From Muriicola sp041358175 (GTDB lineage: Bacteria; Bacteroidota; Bacteroidia; Flavobacteriales; Flavobacteriaceae): a stretch of DNA of 64,000 nucleotides. Below the pieces are notes generated by a model. The model saw only the letters and a list, made by a program, of their open reading frames with translations, was not told the origin of the DNA and searched no databases. The translations under genes and the position numbers were made by a program. The stretch's first letter is position 1. Each line of letters opens with the position of its first letter. This document shows positions 43,873-52,495 of the stretch, one piece after another. Location: positions 310,001 through 374,000 of the forward strand of contig NZ_JBGKBE010000001.1 in NCBI RefSeq assembly GCF_041358175.1, in the 5' to 3' direction.

Positions 43873-44705
43873 ACAGACACAGGAGTTTGATGGTCAATGG
43901 CATCTGCTGCCTGCTGAAGAAATTTAGGAATGATAGTCCTGTTTGTCCTCAGGATTTTATCATCGTCATCGAGGTGGGTCATCATATCCAGATATTTCTT
44001 TTTCCCGTGGTGTTTGATTATATGTGCGCGCTTATCGGCCCTTTTAAAATAGCGCATCATTCCTTCCGAATCTGCCTCGGGATGGAATTGAACCCCAACG
44101 ATCTCTTTTGAAAAACGTATAGCCATAATAGCCCGTTCCAAAGGAACATGAGGTCTTTTCTTTTCCTTGCACAGCACTGTGCACCCCAGACTTTTAAGTC
44201 GTTTCTTTTTAGGTTTAACAACCTGGTAATCTCTCGAATCTACGGCATAGAATGGATTTTGCAGACCATCGAGTAAATACTCCTGCTTCCCTTTCTTTGT
44301 TTTATGAACGGGCATAATGCCAAATGCCGTGGATTTTCTTTTGGTCACTTTTGCCAATTTCCAATGCCCAATTGCCACCTGAAAAGAGTGACAGATCAGG
44401 AATAAATATTTCTTGCGTTCTTCAAGCAGGTTGTGATCATAGATAGCATCGAGAAACCGGTAGAATTTCTTTTCCCATTTCTCTCCTCTTGGCTTGGGAG
44501 AATCTGGTCCTCCGGAGGCGATAAAGATGTCAAATTCTTCAATTTCGGGTAGTTCATGGTGTACGCGAACATCAAAGATCTGGTAATCCCCGTGAATATC
44601 CTCCCGATCTAAAAACTGTTCCACCAGCATTTTTATACAACGCATCCCTTCGTTGGGCTGCCCCGCATTCATATCGAGGATGGCTATCTTATATGTTGAA
44701 TGCAT
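43869..44705 (-). CDS. Class I glutamine amidotransferase-like protein
   Basis: The 278-aa protein has a class I GATase fold: SGGPDSP oxyanion region, nucleophile C105 in LICHSFQVA, and H208 and E210 in VQFHPEAD completing the triad. All catalytic residues are present, so it could release ammonia from glutamine or act as a gamma-glutamyl hydrolase. A C-terminal extension of about 55 residues (KKYLDMMTHLDDDDKILRTNR) is unusual. Coupling to an ATP-grasp and a GCS2 ligase suggests it supplies nitrogen to, or trims, a glutamyl product. Confidence 0.82.
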   Translation of the reverse strand: MHSTYKIAILDMNAGQPNEGMRCIKMLVEQFLDREDIHGDYQIFDVRVHHELPEIEEFDIFIASGGPDSPKPRGEKWEKKFYRFLDAIYDHNLLEERKKYLFLICHSFQVAIGHWKLAKVTKRKSTAFGIMPVHKTKKGKQEYLLDGLQNPFYAVDSRDYQVVKPKKKRLKSLGCTVLCKEKKRPHVPLERAIMAIRFSKEIVGVQFHPEADSEGMMRYFKRADKRAHIIKHHGKKKYLDMMTHLDDDDKILRTNRTIIPKFLQQAADAIDHQTPVSV

Positions 44706-44768
44706 GAATTTCTGATTTTCTTTCCTTATCGGATAAATAACGATAAGTGATTTGGTAATCTTCTTGAA

Positions 44769-45866
44769 TTATAGGCCTTTTGCCGTTTCTCCCACAATGT
44801 ATTTTACTACTTCTTTCAGGTCGTTGGTTTCGTTAAATACTTTCAGTTGCCGGTCTGCCCCTGATCCTTGTTCCAGCATCTGATAGACATAGTTTACTTC
44901 ATTCCTGCACCCCAGTTCATCTACAACATCCTCTACAAAATCGAGCAGCTCGGTAATCAAAATCTTAAAAGAAACTTCTTCTTCTTTTCCAAAATCGATA
45001 AGCTTGGCCTCCATACCCCACCGGGCCGCACGCCATTTATTTTCATTGATCAATACGCGCCTGTATGATCTGAAGCTCTGGTTCTTTTGGTGCAGTTTAT
45101 GCAATTTGGCAATAATACATTGCATCAATGCAGCTATACAGGTTACTTCATCCACAGTCATAACCATATCGCAAACCCTGAACTCTACTGTAGGGAAAAA
45201 GGGGTGTAGCCTGATATCCCACCAGATCTTTTTTCCGTTGTCTATACAATTGGTCTTTACCAGCACGTCGACAAACTTGTCGTATTCAGCCACACTTGAA
45301 AAATAGGGCGGAATACCTGTTCTCGGGAATTTGTCGAAAATCTTGGAGCGAAACGATTTAAAACCGGTATCCCTGCCTTCCCAGAAAGGAGAATTGGTTG
45401 AAAGTGCGTACAGGTGGGGCAAGAAATATCGCGCCACATTCATGATCTGCAGGCCTTCTTCCCTGCTTGGAATACCCACATGAACATGCAGGCCAAAAAT
45501 AAGGTTGGAGCGGGCCACGTCTTTCATTTCTGCGATCAATTCATCATATCGGGGGTTGGGTGTGATTGGTTGTTCACTCCACATCGAAAAAGGGTGGGTT
45601 CCTGCTGCCGCCACTTTTAAACCCTCCTTGTCGGCAAGTTCAATTACCTGCTGCCGGAGGTATGAAACCTCCTCCCTTGCCTGTGTAATATTTTCACAGA
45701 CATTGGTCCCCATTTCAATCACCGATTGGTGCATCTCCTCTTTTATGCGTTCCTTAAGGAATACTTTGCCCCCCTCAAGGATCTTAGACATATGCGACCT
45801 CAGCGTGTAAGTTTCGCTATCTAAAATCTGGAATTCTTCTTCGATGCCTAAAGTGAATTTTTTCAT
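44769..45866 (-). CDS. Carboxylate-amine ligase, GCS2 / YbdK family
   Basis: The 365-aa protein is of the GCS2 glutamine-synthetase-fold family (COG2170). The N-terminal TLGIEEEFQILD holds the metal-binding glutamates. EMGTNVCENIT, GLHVHVGIP and TVEFRVCDMV are further active-site segments. YbdK-type proteins have weak glutamate-cysteine ligase activity; the real substrate pair is unknown. Placed between a class I amidotransferase and an ATP-grasp enzyme, it most likely makes one amide bond of a shared product. Confidence 0.87.
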   Translation of the reverse strand: MKKFTLGIEEEFQILDSETYTLRSHMSKILEGGKVFLKERIKEEMHQSVIEMGTNVCENITQAREEVSYLRQQVIELADKEGLKVAAAGTHPFSMWSEQPITPNPRYDELIAEMKDVARSNLIFGLHVHVGIPSREEGLQIMNVARYFLPHLYALSTNSPFWEGRDTGFKSFRSKIFDKFPRTGIPPYFSSVAEYDKFVDVLVKTNCIDNGKKIWWDIRLHPFFPTVEFRVCDMVMTVDEVTCIAALMQCIIAKLHKLHQKNQSFRSYRRVLINENKWRAARWGMEAKLIDFGKEEEVSFKILITELLDFVEDVVDELGCRNEVNYVYQMLEQGSGADRQLKVFNETNDLKEVVKYIVGETAKGL

Positions 45867-45887
45867 GATGGCGGATTAAAGGTGAAC

Positions 45888-47000
45888 TTACTTTTTCTTG
45901 GGCGGAGTCTTCTTCCCTGGATTTTTTGATGTAGTCTTAGAAGTTGAACCTTTAGCCTTACTTTTTGTGATGGGTGTTTTCTTTACAACCGATCTTTTTA
46001 CCTGTGCTGCCGATTTTAAGGGTGGCTTGGGTACTTTTTGCACTGTAGGAGCAATACATTGCTGCACATAGGTTCCCCAGGAACTATTGTTCGAATTTTC
46101 CTTGTGTGCAAGGGCCTTCTCAATAGCAAGTTTGGCTGAGTGTTCCACGATCCATTTAAAATTCCCTTCCCCAACAGAGTTAATATCTGCATCCGGGGCC
46201 GGGTTACAAAAATCAATGGCGTAGGGAATTCCATTCCTCACGGCAAATTCCACCGTATTAAAATCATACCCCAGTGCCTGATTGAGTTTAATGGTATAAT
46301 CGTGTATGGTCTTCATCAGTTTCTGATGTTCTGCCCCTGTTGTTTTAGGCTCGGTAACATACCTTAAATGAAACTCATTTCTGGGTTCATAAGGCATGAT
46401 ATGGACATATTTTTGGCCAAGGCAATACACTCGATAGTAATCATCAAAAACAATTTCTTCCTGCAGCATCATCACAAGTTGGTCTGTCTCGGAATGCTTG
46501 GCAAAAAGATCATCCGGATCATTCACCTTGTAAACACTTTTCCATCCACCCCCTGAGTGAGGTTTCATATAAGCCGGAAATCCTATATAATTAAATATAT
46601 ATTCCCAATCTAAAGGAGCTTTGAGGTTGCGAAACGACTTTTCAGTAGTATCATCGGGGCGCGATTTGGATGGGAGCAGGATTGTTTTGGGAACAGGAAC
46701 CCCGATTTGCATGGCCAGACAATTGTTAAAGAATTTCTCATCTGCACTCCACCAAAACGGATTGTTGATCACTGCGGTTCCCATAAGAGAAGCATTTTTC
46801 AGATATGCCCTGTAAAAGGGCACCTCCTGTGAAATACGATCGATGATGACATGATAGCCGTAATCAATCCCCTGTTGGACCTTGTCGATCAAAACCGGCT
46901 CAGCAACAACCTGCCCATCTCCCAGTTCATTTACCTTGTCAATAAAGGCCCAGGGAAAGGTGTCTTCCATTCCAAATAAAATTCCTACTCTTTTTATCAT
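45888..47000 (-). CDS. ATP-grasp ligase with lysine-rich tail
   Basis: The 370-aa protein has a classical ATP-grasp core. The nucleotide-binding YMKPHSGGGWKSVY (K146, G150-152) is followed by the metal-binding E251 and DFCNPAPDAD (D263, N266). The last 50 residues are a low-complexity Lys/Thr/Ser/Pro tail, a possible nucleic acid, ribosome or polyanion contact. It would ligate an acyl phosphate to an amine; substrate unknown. It lies 21 bases before the GCS2 gene and 18 after the esterase gene, in one run. Confidence 0.83.
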   Translation of the reverse strand: MIKRVGILFGMEDTFPWAFIDKVNELGDGQVVAEPVLIDKVQQGIDYGYHVIIDRISQEVPFYRAYLKNASLMGTAVINNPFWWSADEKFFNNCLAMQIGVPVPKTILLPSKSRPDDTTEKSFRNLKAPLDWEYIFNYIGFPAYMKPHSGGGWKSVYKVNDPDDLFAKHSETDQLVMMLQEEIVFDDYYRVYCLGQKYVHIMPYEPRNEFHLRYVTEPKTTGAEHQKLMKTIHDYTIKLNQALGYDFNTVEFAVRNGIPYAIDFCNPAPDADINSVGEGNFKWIVEHSAKLAIEKALAHKENSNNSSWGTYVQQCIAPTVQKVPKPPLKSAAQVKRSVVKKTPITKSKAKGSTSKTTSKNPGKKTPPKKK

Positions 47001-47018
47001 GATTCTAAATGTTTAAAA

Positions 47019-47729
47019 TTAAAAATATCGGCCAATGTATTCCGGAAATGCCATTTTCCACAATGGCCAGTCGTGGTCTATCCATTTTTTCTCATCATAC
47101 CAGTAAGGTATGCCTTTTGACTCGAGTATTCCAGCCATATGAACGTTTTTTGGCTTGCAACTATCCCAATCTGAAGTACTGAGGACCAGATTCATATGCT
47201 GAAATTTCCAGCTTTCTTCGTTCTGCATAAATTCATCAGGGCAATTGTAATAAATCCTTATATCGTCGGATAAGGGTACAAAATTGCGGATGTTAAATAC
47301 CCCTGACATGGTGAACATGTGTGAAACCAAATCGGGGAATCTAAAAGCAGTATTTCCTGCGTGGTATCCCCCGAAACTCACCCCGGCAACTCCGATGCGA
47401 TGTGTATTGCACTCCTTTTGTATATAAGGGATTAGCTCGTTCTTAAGGAATTGCATATACAATTCATAATTGTGAATCTTGGTTTCAGAAGACATGTTTT
47501 CAGCATAGAAACTCATCCCGTCAATAGTTTCCACATTGTACAGTTTGATCCTGCCTTCTTCAACAAAATTCATCACTGATCCATTAAGGCCAAAATCGTT
47601 GTTTTGTGTAAAACTCCCGTAGGAAGAGGGAAACATAAGAATAGGATATCCCCAATGCCCGGTAATTTCCAGATTTATATTCCGTTCCAGAGTATTTGAG
47701 TAATACTGAATATATTGAATGGATGCCAT
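47019..47729 (-). CDS. Esterase-like alpha/beta-hydrolase of the ligase cluster
   Basis: The protein has 236 aa from ATG 47729 (MASIQYIQYYSNTLERN); an in-frame ATG at 47876 would add 49 residues and overlap the divergent gene. GVSFGGYHAG carries the nucleophile S118, and a late histidine is present in WIDHDWPLW. It resembles the esterase-family proteins related to EstA/COG4947. No signal peptide, so cytoplasmic. As first gene of the run it could remove a protecting or activating ester from the cluster's product. This role is inference. Confidence 0.78.
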   Translation of the reverse strand: MASIQYIQYYSNTLERNINLEITGHWGYPILMFPSSYGSFTQNNDFGLNGSVMNFVEEGRIKLYNVETIDGMSFYAENMSSETKIHNYELYMQFLKNELIPYIQKECNTHRIGVAGVSFGGYHAGNTAFRFPDLVSHMFTMSGVFNIRNFVPLSDDIRIYYNCPDEFMQNEESWKFQHMNLVLSTSDWDSCKPKNVHMAGILESKGIPYWYDEKKWIDHDWPLWKMAFPEYIGRYF

Positions 47730-47855
47730 GAGATAATGTAACCTAAATTTCTTAGTATACCAATAAATTTTTGGTGCGCAAAGGTATTTTATTTTTGGAT
47801 ATACTCTGCTTAAATTCAGAGGATTCCTTATACTTGCTCCCTTTAAAATGACAGA
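47730..47855. promoter_or_regulatory. Divergent promoter region of the ligase/esterase cluster
   Basis: The 126 bases between the two start codons contain a -7-like box on each strand: TACCTTTG on the minus strand (complement of 47779-47786) and TATTTTTG on the plus strand (47790-47797). They are only three bases apart, so the two directions may share or compete for one regulatory site. No well-spaced TTG partner was found for either. Confidence 0.45.
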
Positions 47856-48686
47856 ATGATTTTTAATGTTGAACACATCAGTTTAAAAGGATCCTTTACT
47901 TCCCGTTTTTTAAAAAGAAAAGTGCGGTTCAGATTAGTGGCCCCACCTTCTTTCCGAAACTCAGATATCCATTTCCCTGTACTTCTTATGAACGATGGTC
48001 AGGACTATACCACTCTGGGTCTGGAGCGAATCATCACAGAAGCGTACCAAAACAAGAAACTTCTGCCTTTTCTATATGTGGGCATGGAAACCGACGAGAA
48101 CAGAATGCAGGAATACGGTACCGCCGGGGTAGCAGATTATAAAGGGCGGGGTGCAAAAGCCGGTTTGTATTCCCGTTTCGTCACCGAAGAGTTTATTCCT
48201 TTTTTAAAGAAAGAATTCAGGGCCAGCTCCTGGGCAGAAGACTGGGTGTTTTGCGGTATGTCCCTGGGCGGGTTATCAGCTTTCGACATCGCGTACCAAC
48301 ACCCAGGCAAATTTGGGAAAGTGGGGGTGTTCAGCGGCTCATTCTGGTGGCGTAAAAAACCCTATACCCGAAAGGACCCTGAAGACCGAAGTCGCATTGT
48401 CCTCGATCTGGTAAAAGAAGGGAAATATTCCCCACATCTCTCCTTTTGGTTCCAGTGTGGAACTCAGGATGAGAAAGCAGACCGAAATAACAATGGTGTC
48501 ATCGATTCTATAGACGATACCCTCGACCTCATCAAAGAACTTCAGTTAAAAGGCTATTCATTTCCAGGAAAGATCACTTATGTGGAAATTCCCGGCGGGA
48601 AACACGACCTGCCCACCTGGGCCAATGTTTTTCCCGATTTTCTTTCCTGGGCTTTTAAGAAGAATAACAATCCAGGTGCTGAGTAG
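47856..48686 (+). CDS. Alpha/beta-hydrolase, putative esterase (EstD/Fes-like)
   Basis: The 276-aa protein has a hydrolase fold: PVLLMNDGQD strand, nucleophile S136 in GMSLGGLSAF, an acid in the DEKADRNNNGVID region, and the histidine in GGKHDLPTW. It resembles the enterochelin-esterase/esterase D group acting on esters or thioesters of small molecules. No signal peptide. It diverges from the leftward ligase run and probably works on the same compound, because two unrelated cytoplasmic esterases bracket the ligases. Confidence 0.82.
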   Translation: MIFNVEHISLKGSFTSRFLKRKVRFRLVAPPSFRNSDIHFPVLLMNDGQDYTTLGLERIITEAYQNKKLLPFLYVGMETDENRMQEYGTAGVADYKGRGAKAGLYSRFVTEEFIPFLKKEFRASSWAEDWVFCGMSLGGLSAFDIAYQHPGKFGKVGVFSGSFWWRKKPYTRKDPEDRSRIVLDLVKEGKYSPHLSFWFQCGTQDEKADRNNNGVIDSIDDTLDLIKELQLKGYSFPGKITYVEIPGGKHDLPTWANVFPDFLSWAFKKNNNPGAE

Positions 48687-48698
48687 AAGTTCTGTTCT

Positions 48699-49787
48699 TT
48701 AAACCTTTATAAAAATCTTCCTTCGGTACATAAATAGGGCCAGAAGTAAATAAAATCCCATTACCGAAAGTCCGTACAACAAGGATGAAAGCTCTCCTGA
48801 GAGGAAGGAGTGGACATAAATATTTTTATAAATCCAGCCGTGAAGTGAAAGGCCCTCCTCTACCTGAATGGAATAGAAAAGCTTGGTGACAAAGCTCGAA
48901 AGGAAATATACGGTGATGGCATTAGCGCCGGTGTACTTGAAAATACTCCCAAACTGTATTCCTTTCACGTCGGTGAGATAATAGATCAGAGCCAGGAAAA
49001 TATTGGCCCAGCCAGCTGTAACCAGGACAAAGCTACTAGACCATAATGCCTTGTTGATGGGAAATGCAAGGTCCCATATATAACCGAGAAGCAGCATCAA
49101 AATCCCCAGGAGAAGCAGAAGAAGTTCTTTTTTTGCTCGTTGTGAGATTAGGATGAGGCCTGTAAAAATACCCAGCAGAGATGAAGCTATTGAAGGAAAA
49201 GTGCTTAGCAGGCCTTCAGGATCGTAATCCTCCTTGTACATATGCGTACCAAAAACCTGAAGGTCTACAAAATTTGCCCAGTTATTTGGTGCCCGTTCAA
49301 AGGTTGGGGTCTCCCCATTTAGAGGGATATATCCCAGCCATACCCAGTAACCCACAAGAATGGCGATGGTAATTCCCAGAATTACTTTCCAGTTAAAATT
49401 GAGAAAGAGTACAGCGGCAAAAAAGAACACTACGCCTATCCGCTGCAGCACACCCGGGAATCTGATTTCTGCAAAGTCCTTGATAAAGGGAAAAGAGATT
49501 GTAAATGCCCCCAGAAATAATCCCAGCCCCAGCAGTTTCAGCGTACGCACTGAAATCTTCCTGTAAGTGGCAGAATTTGGTTCTTTATTGCGATATGCAA
49601 AAACTATGGATGTCCCAACGATAAAAAGAAAAAAGGGAAAGACCAGGTCTGTTGGTGTATACCCATGCCATTCTGCATGGCGCAAAGGGGGAAATACGTA
49701 CTCCCAGGTTCCGGGCGTGTTTACCAATATCATCAGAGCGATGGTCAGCCCCCTGAAAATATCTACCGATATGATTCTATCTTTCAT
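48699..49787 (-). CDS. Heparan-alpha-glucosaminide acetyltransferase-like membrane protein (DUF5009/NagX type)
   Basis: A 362-aa protein with about ten membrane helices. RIISVDIFRGLTIALMILVNTPG, the WHGYTPTDLVFPFFLFIVG motif and the second half match the COG4299 family (HGSNAT/NagX-like), thought to acetylate amino sugars across a membrane. The conserved histidine (AEWHGYT) is in place. It lies six bases after a sodium:solute symporter on the same strand, so both probably handle one sugar, perhaps an amino sugar. Confidence 0.85.
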   Translation of the reverse strand: MKDRIISVDIFRGLTIALMILVNTPGTWEYVFPPLRHAEWHGYTPTDLVFPFFLFIVGTSIVFAYRNKEPNSATYRKISVRTLKLLGLGLFLGAFTISFPFIKDFAEIRFPGVLQRIGVVFFFAAVLFLNFNWKVILGITIAILVGYWVWLGYIPLNGETPTFERAPNNWANFVDLQVFGTHMYKEDYDPEGLLSTFPSIASSLLGIFTGLILISQRAKKELLLLLLGILMLLLGYIWDLAFPINKALWSSSFVLVTAGWANIFLALIYYLTDVKGIQFGSIFKYTGANAITVYFLSSFVTKLFYSIQVEEGLSLHGWIYKNIYVHSFLSGELSSLLYGLSVMGFYLLLALFMYRRKIFIKV

Positions 49788-49792
49788 AAATA

Positions 49793-51604
49793 TTATAAAA
49801 TAGTTCCTTTCATTTTATTCCAAACCTTCGTCAGCAGGAATCCGGCGACAATCGCAGTTACTGTTAGTATCCCTGCAGGGACAACCTTTCCGTAAATCCA
49901 GTATCCGGTAGCAAACATAATGGTATAAATCAGCACACAGCCCAACAACATAGCAGTAATACCCGCGGGGACGCTCCATTTCTCATCGGTAGTGATAATT
50001 CGCTGTTTATCATTCTCTGCCTCACGTACCACTTTTGCCCAGCCCGGGCCTCCGGGTTGTATTTTCATGTAGAAGGAACGGAGTACTTCCTTCGATTCTG
50101 GTTGAGTTAAAAACGTAGCCGCCATCCAAATTGCTGTTGTTACTACCACCACAAAGATGTATTCAGACCAGTCGGGGAAAACGCCTGACTCCGGGGCGAA
50201 TAAAAAGGCGCCGAAGGGAGTAAGTTTTAAAACGAGGGAGATGATCCCGGAAGCAAACATTGCCGTGATTTCACTCCAGGCATTGATCCGCCACCAAAAC
50301 CATCGGAGGATAAAGATAAGTCCGGTACCGGCCCCAAATACCAGCAATACCTCAAACAATTGTAGCGCATTCTGCAACAGCAGGGCAAGTGCCGCGCTAA
50401 AAATCATTAGTACTACTGTGGAGATCCGGCCCACGGCTACAAGTCGCTTTTCCGATGCATCGGGATTTATCTGTTGTTTGTAAAAATCATATACGATATA
50501 GGATGATCCCCAGTTGAGCTGAGTAGAGATCGTCGACATGTAGGCGGCAATAAGGGAGGCGAGTACCAGTCCCAGCAATCCGCTCGGGAGTTTTGTCAGC
50601 ATGGCGGAATAAGCCAGATCGTGCCCCAATTTATCGTCGGCAATGGTGGGGAATGCTTCCTGAATACTGGCTATGTCCGGATAGACCACCAGGGAAGCCA
50701 GGGCTACCAGTATCCACGGCCATGGTCGTAAGGCATAGTGCATGATATTAAAAAAGAAGGTGGCACCAATGGCGTGATTTTCATTTTTTGCCGCCAACAT
50801 CCGCTGGGCAATATAACCTCCCCCTCCGGGTTCGGCACCGGGATACCAGGAACTCCACCACTGTACCGCCAAAGGAATAATAAAAAGTGTAATAAGCGCC
50901 TGGGTATTACTAAAATCAGGGAGGATGGAGAGTTTGTCGGTGACATTTTCATTGGCCATTAAAGCAGCTATTCCCCCTACTTCGGGCATATTCACCAAGT
51001 AATAGGCCGCCCCTATGGCTCCAGACATGGCGACAAAAAACAAGAGGAAATCGGTATAAACCACCCCTTTAAAGCCACCGAGAGCACTGAAGATAACCGT
51101 GATGAGTCCGGCACTTACCACAGTCTGCCATGGCTCCAGGCCCAGCATAATTCCTCCTATTTTAATTGCTGCCAGAGTTACGGCAGACATTGTAATTACA
51201 TTAAAAATCACCCCCAGATAGATGGCCCTGAATTTTCTGAGAAAGCTGGCTGCCGCTCCACCGTATCTCAATTCGTAGAATTCAAGGTCGGTATTTACAT
51301 TCGACTTCCTCCAGAGTTTGGCGTATACAAAAACGGTAAGCAGACCCGTAATAAGGAATGCCCACCATACCCAGTTCCCTGAAACTCCATTTGTCCTGAC
51401 AATGTCTGTAACCAGATTTGGAGTATCTGTGGAAAAAGTAGTTGCCACCATAGAGAGTCCCAGCAACCACCATGGCATGGTTCTGCCACTGAGAAAAAAC
51501 TCAGAAGTATTTTTACCTGATTTTTTAGAAACTATGATCCCTATAGCAAGGACAGTGGAGAAGAAAACAATGATAAAACTATAATCCAGAGTGCTGAGTT
51601 CCAT
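49793..51604 (-). CDS. Sodium:solute symporter family transporter
   Basis: The protein has 603 aa from ATG 51604 (MELSTLDYSFIIVFF). An upstream in-frame ATG at 51688 would add 28 polar residues and overlap the divergent gene. It has fourteen or so helices with SSS-family segments SEFFLSGRTMPWWLLGLSM, a discontinuous first helix (TTFSTDTPNLV) and WWSSWYPGAEPGGGGY. It imports an unknown solute with sodium. It is followed by a NagX-like gene, so a sugar is the best guess. Confidence 0.88.
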   Translation of the reverse strand: MELSTLDYSFIIVFFSTVLAIGIIVSKKSGKNTSEFFLSGRTMPWWLLGLSMVATTFSTDTPNLVTDIVRTNGVSGNWVWWAFLITGLLTVFVYAKLWRKSNVNTDLEFYELRYGGAAASFLRKFRAIYLGVIFNVITMSAVTLAAIKIGGIMLGLEPWQTVVSAGLITVIFSALGGFKGVVYTDFLLFFVAMSGAIGAAYYLVNMPEVGGIAALMANENVTDKLSILPDFSNTQALITLFIIPLAVQWWSSWYPGAEPGGGGYIAQRMLAAKNENHAIGATFFFNIMHYALRPWPWILVALASLVVYPDIASIQEAFPTIADDKLGHDLAYSAMLTKLPSGLLGLVLASLIAAYMSTISTQLNWGSSYIVYDFYKQQINPDASEKRLVAVGRISTVVLMIFSAALALLLQNALQLFEVLLVFGAGTGLIFILRWFWWRINAWSEITAMFASGIISLVLKLTPFGAFLFAPESGVFPDWSEYIFVVVVTTAIWMAATFLTQPESKEVLRSFYMKIQPGGPGWAKVVREAENDKQRIITTDEKWSVPAGITAMLLGCVLIYTIMFATGYWIYGKVVPAGILTVTAIVAGFLLTKVWNKMKGTIL

Positions 51605-51642
51605 ATGGGAGTGCGATGGTTGGCGGTTAAAGATATTATTTT

Positions 51643-52428
51643 TTGGAATACCTTTACCCTTTCCTTTTAGGGCTAACTGACCAATCAACTGTGGAAATTA
51701 CCTTTACCTCCTGGATTCTTGCCTTTTTAGCCTCTTTTGTACTGGGTATCTCCAAGGCAGGTGTAAAAGGCATTGCAGTTATCATTATTACCCTCATGGC
51801 CCTGGCTTTTGGGGCACGCGCCTCAACTGGTCTGCTGGTGCCATTATTTGTTATGGGCGATATATTTGCGGTGGCCTATTACAACAAGCACGCCCAATGG
51901 AAATATATCAGGCGTTTCCTCCCCTGGATGATGAGTGGAGTAGTCCTCGGGGTGATACTGGGAAACGATCTTCCTGAAGACACTTTTAAAGTGGCTATGG
52001 TAATCGTAATATTGGGCAGTGTGGTAATGATGACCTGGTGGGATATGCGCAAGTCTAAAGTAGTTCCCACACATTGGGGTTTTGCTGGAATAATGGGAAT
52101 CATGGCCGGAATTACGACCATGATCGGGAACCTGGCCGGGGCTTTTTCAAACATCTTTTTTCTTGCAATGAGGATTCCAAAAAATGAATTTATTGGAACC
52201 GCGGCCTGGCTTTTCCTAATTATCAACCTCTTTAAACTACCTTTTCATATCCTGATATGGAAAACTATCACCTTCGACACCCTGCTTATCAATGCCAAAC
52301 TCCTTCCGGGGGTGGTGCTGGGGCTCTTTTTTGGGGTGCGACTTGTAAGGATCATCCGGGAAGCTCACTACCGAAAAATGATACTTCTCCTTACCGCCCT
52401 GGGTGCTTTAATTCTATTGTTTAGATAG
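51643..52428 (+). CDS. TauE/SafE-family membrane protein
   Basis: A 261-aa protein with about eight helices. SFVLGISKAGVKGIAVIIITLMA and the second-half repeat GIMAGITTMIGNLAGAFSNIFFL are the paired TauE/SafE signatures. This family exports sulfite, sulfoacetate or related anions; specificity is unknown. The start is uncertain: TTG 51643 was used, but GTG at 51691 (MEITFTSWILAFL after formylation) would give a more typical N-terminus. Divergent from the symporter. Confidence 0.83.
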   Translation: MEYLYPFLLGLTDQSTVEITFTSWILAFLASFVLGISKAGVKGIAVIIITLMALAFGARASTGLLVPLFVMGDIFAVAYYNKHAQWKYIRRFLPWMMSGVVLGVILGNDLPEDTFKVAMVIVILGSVVMMTWWDMRKSKVVPTHWGFAGIMGIMAGITTMIGNLAGAFSNIFFLAMRIPKNEFIGTAAWLFLIINLFKLPFHILIWKTITFDTLLINAKLLPGVVLGLFFGVRLVRIIREAHYRKMILLLTALGALILLFR

Positions 52429-52495
52429 TCATTCCGTAAATTTTAGTATTTTACCCATTGATTTGCTGGACTTTAGGTTTCAGCTTCCCTGTATC

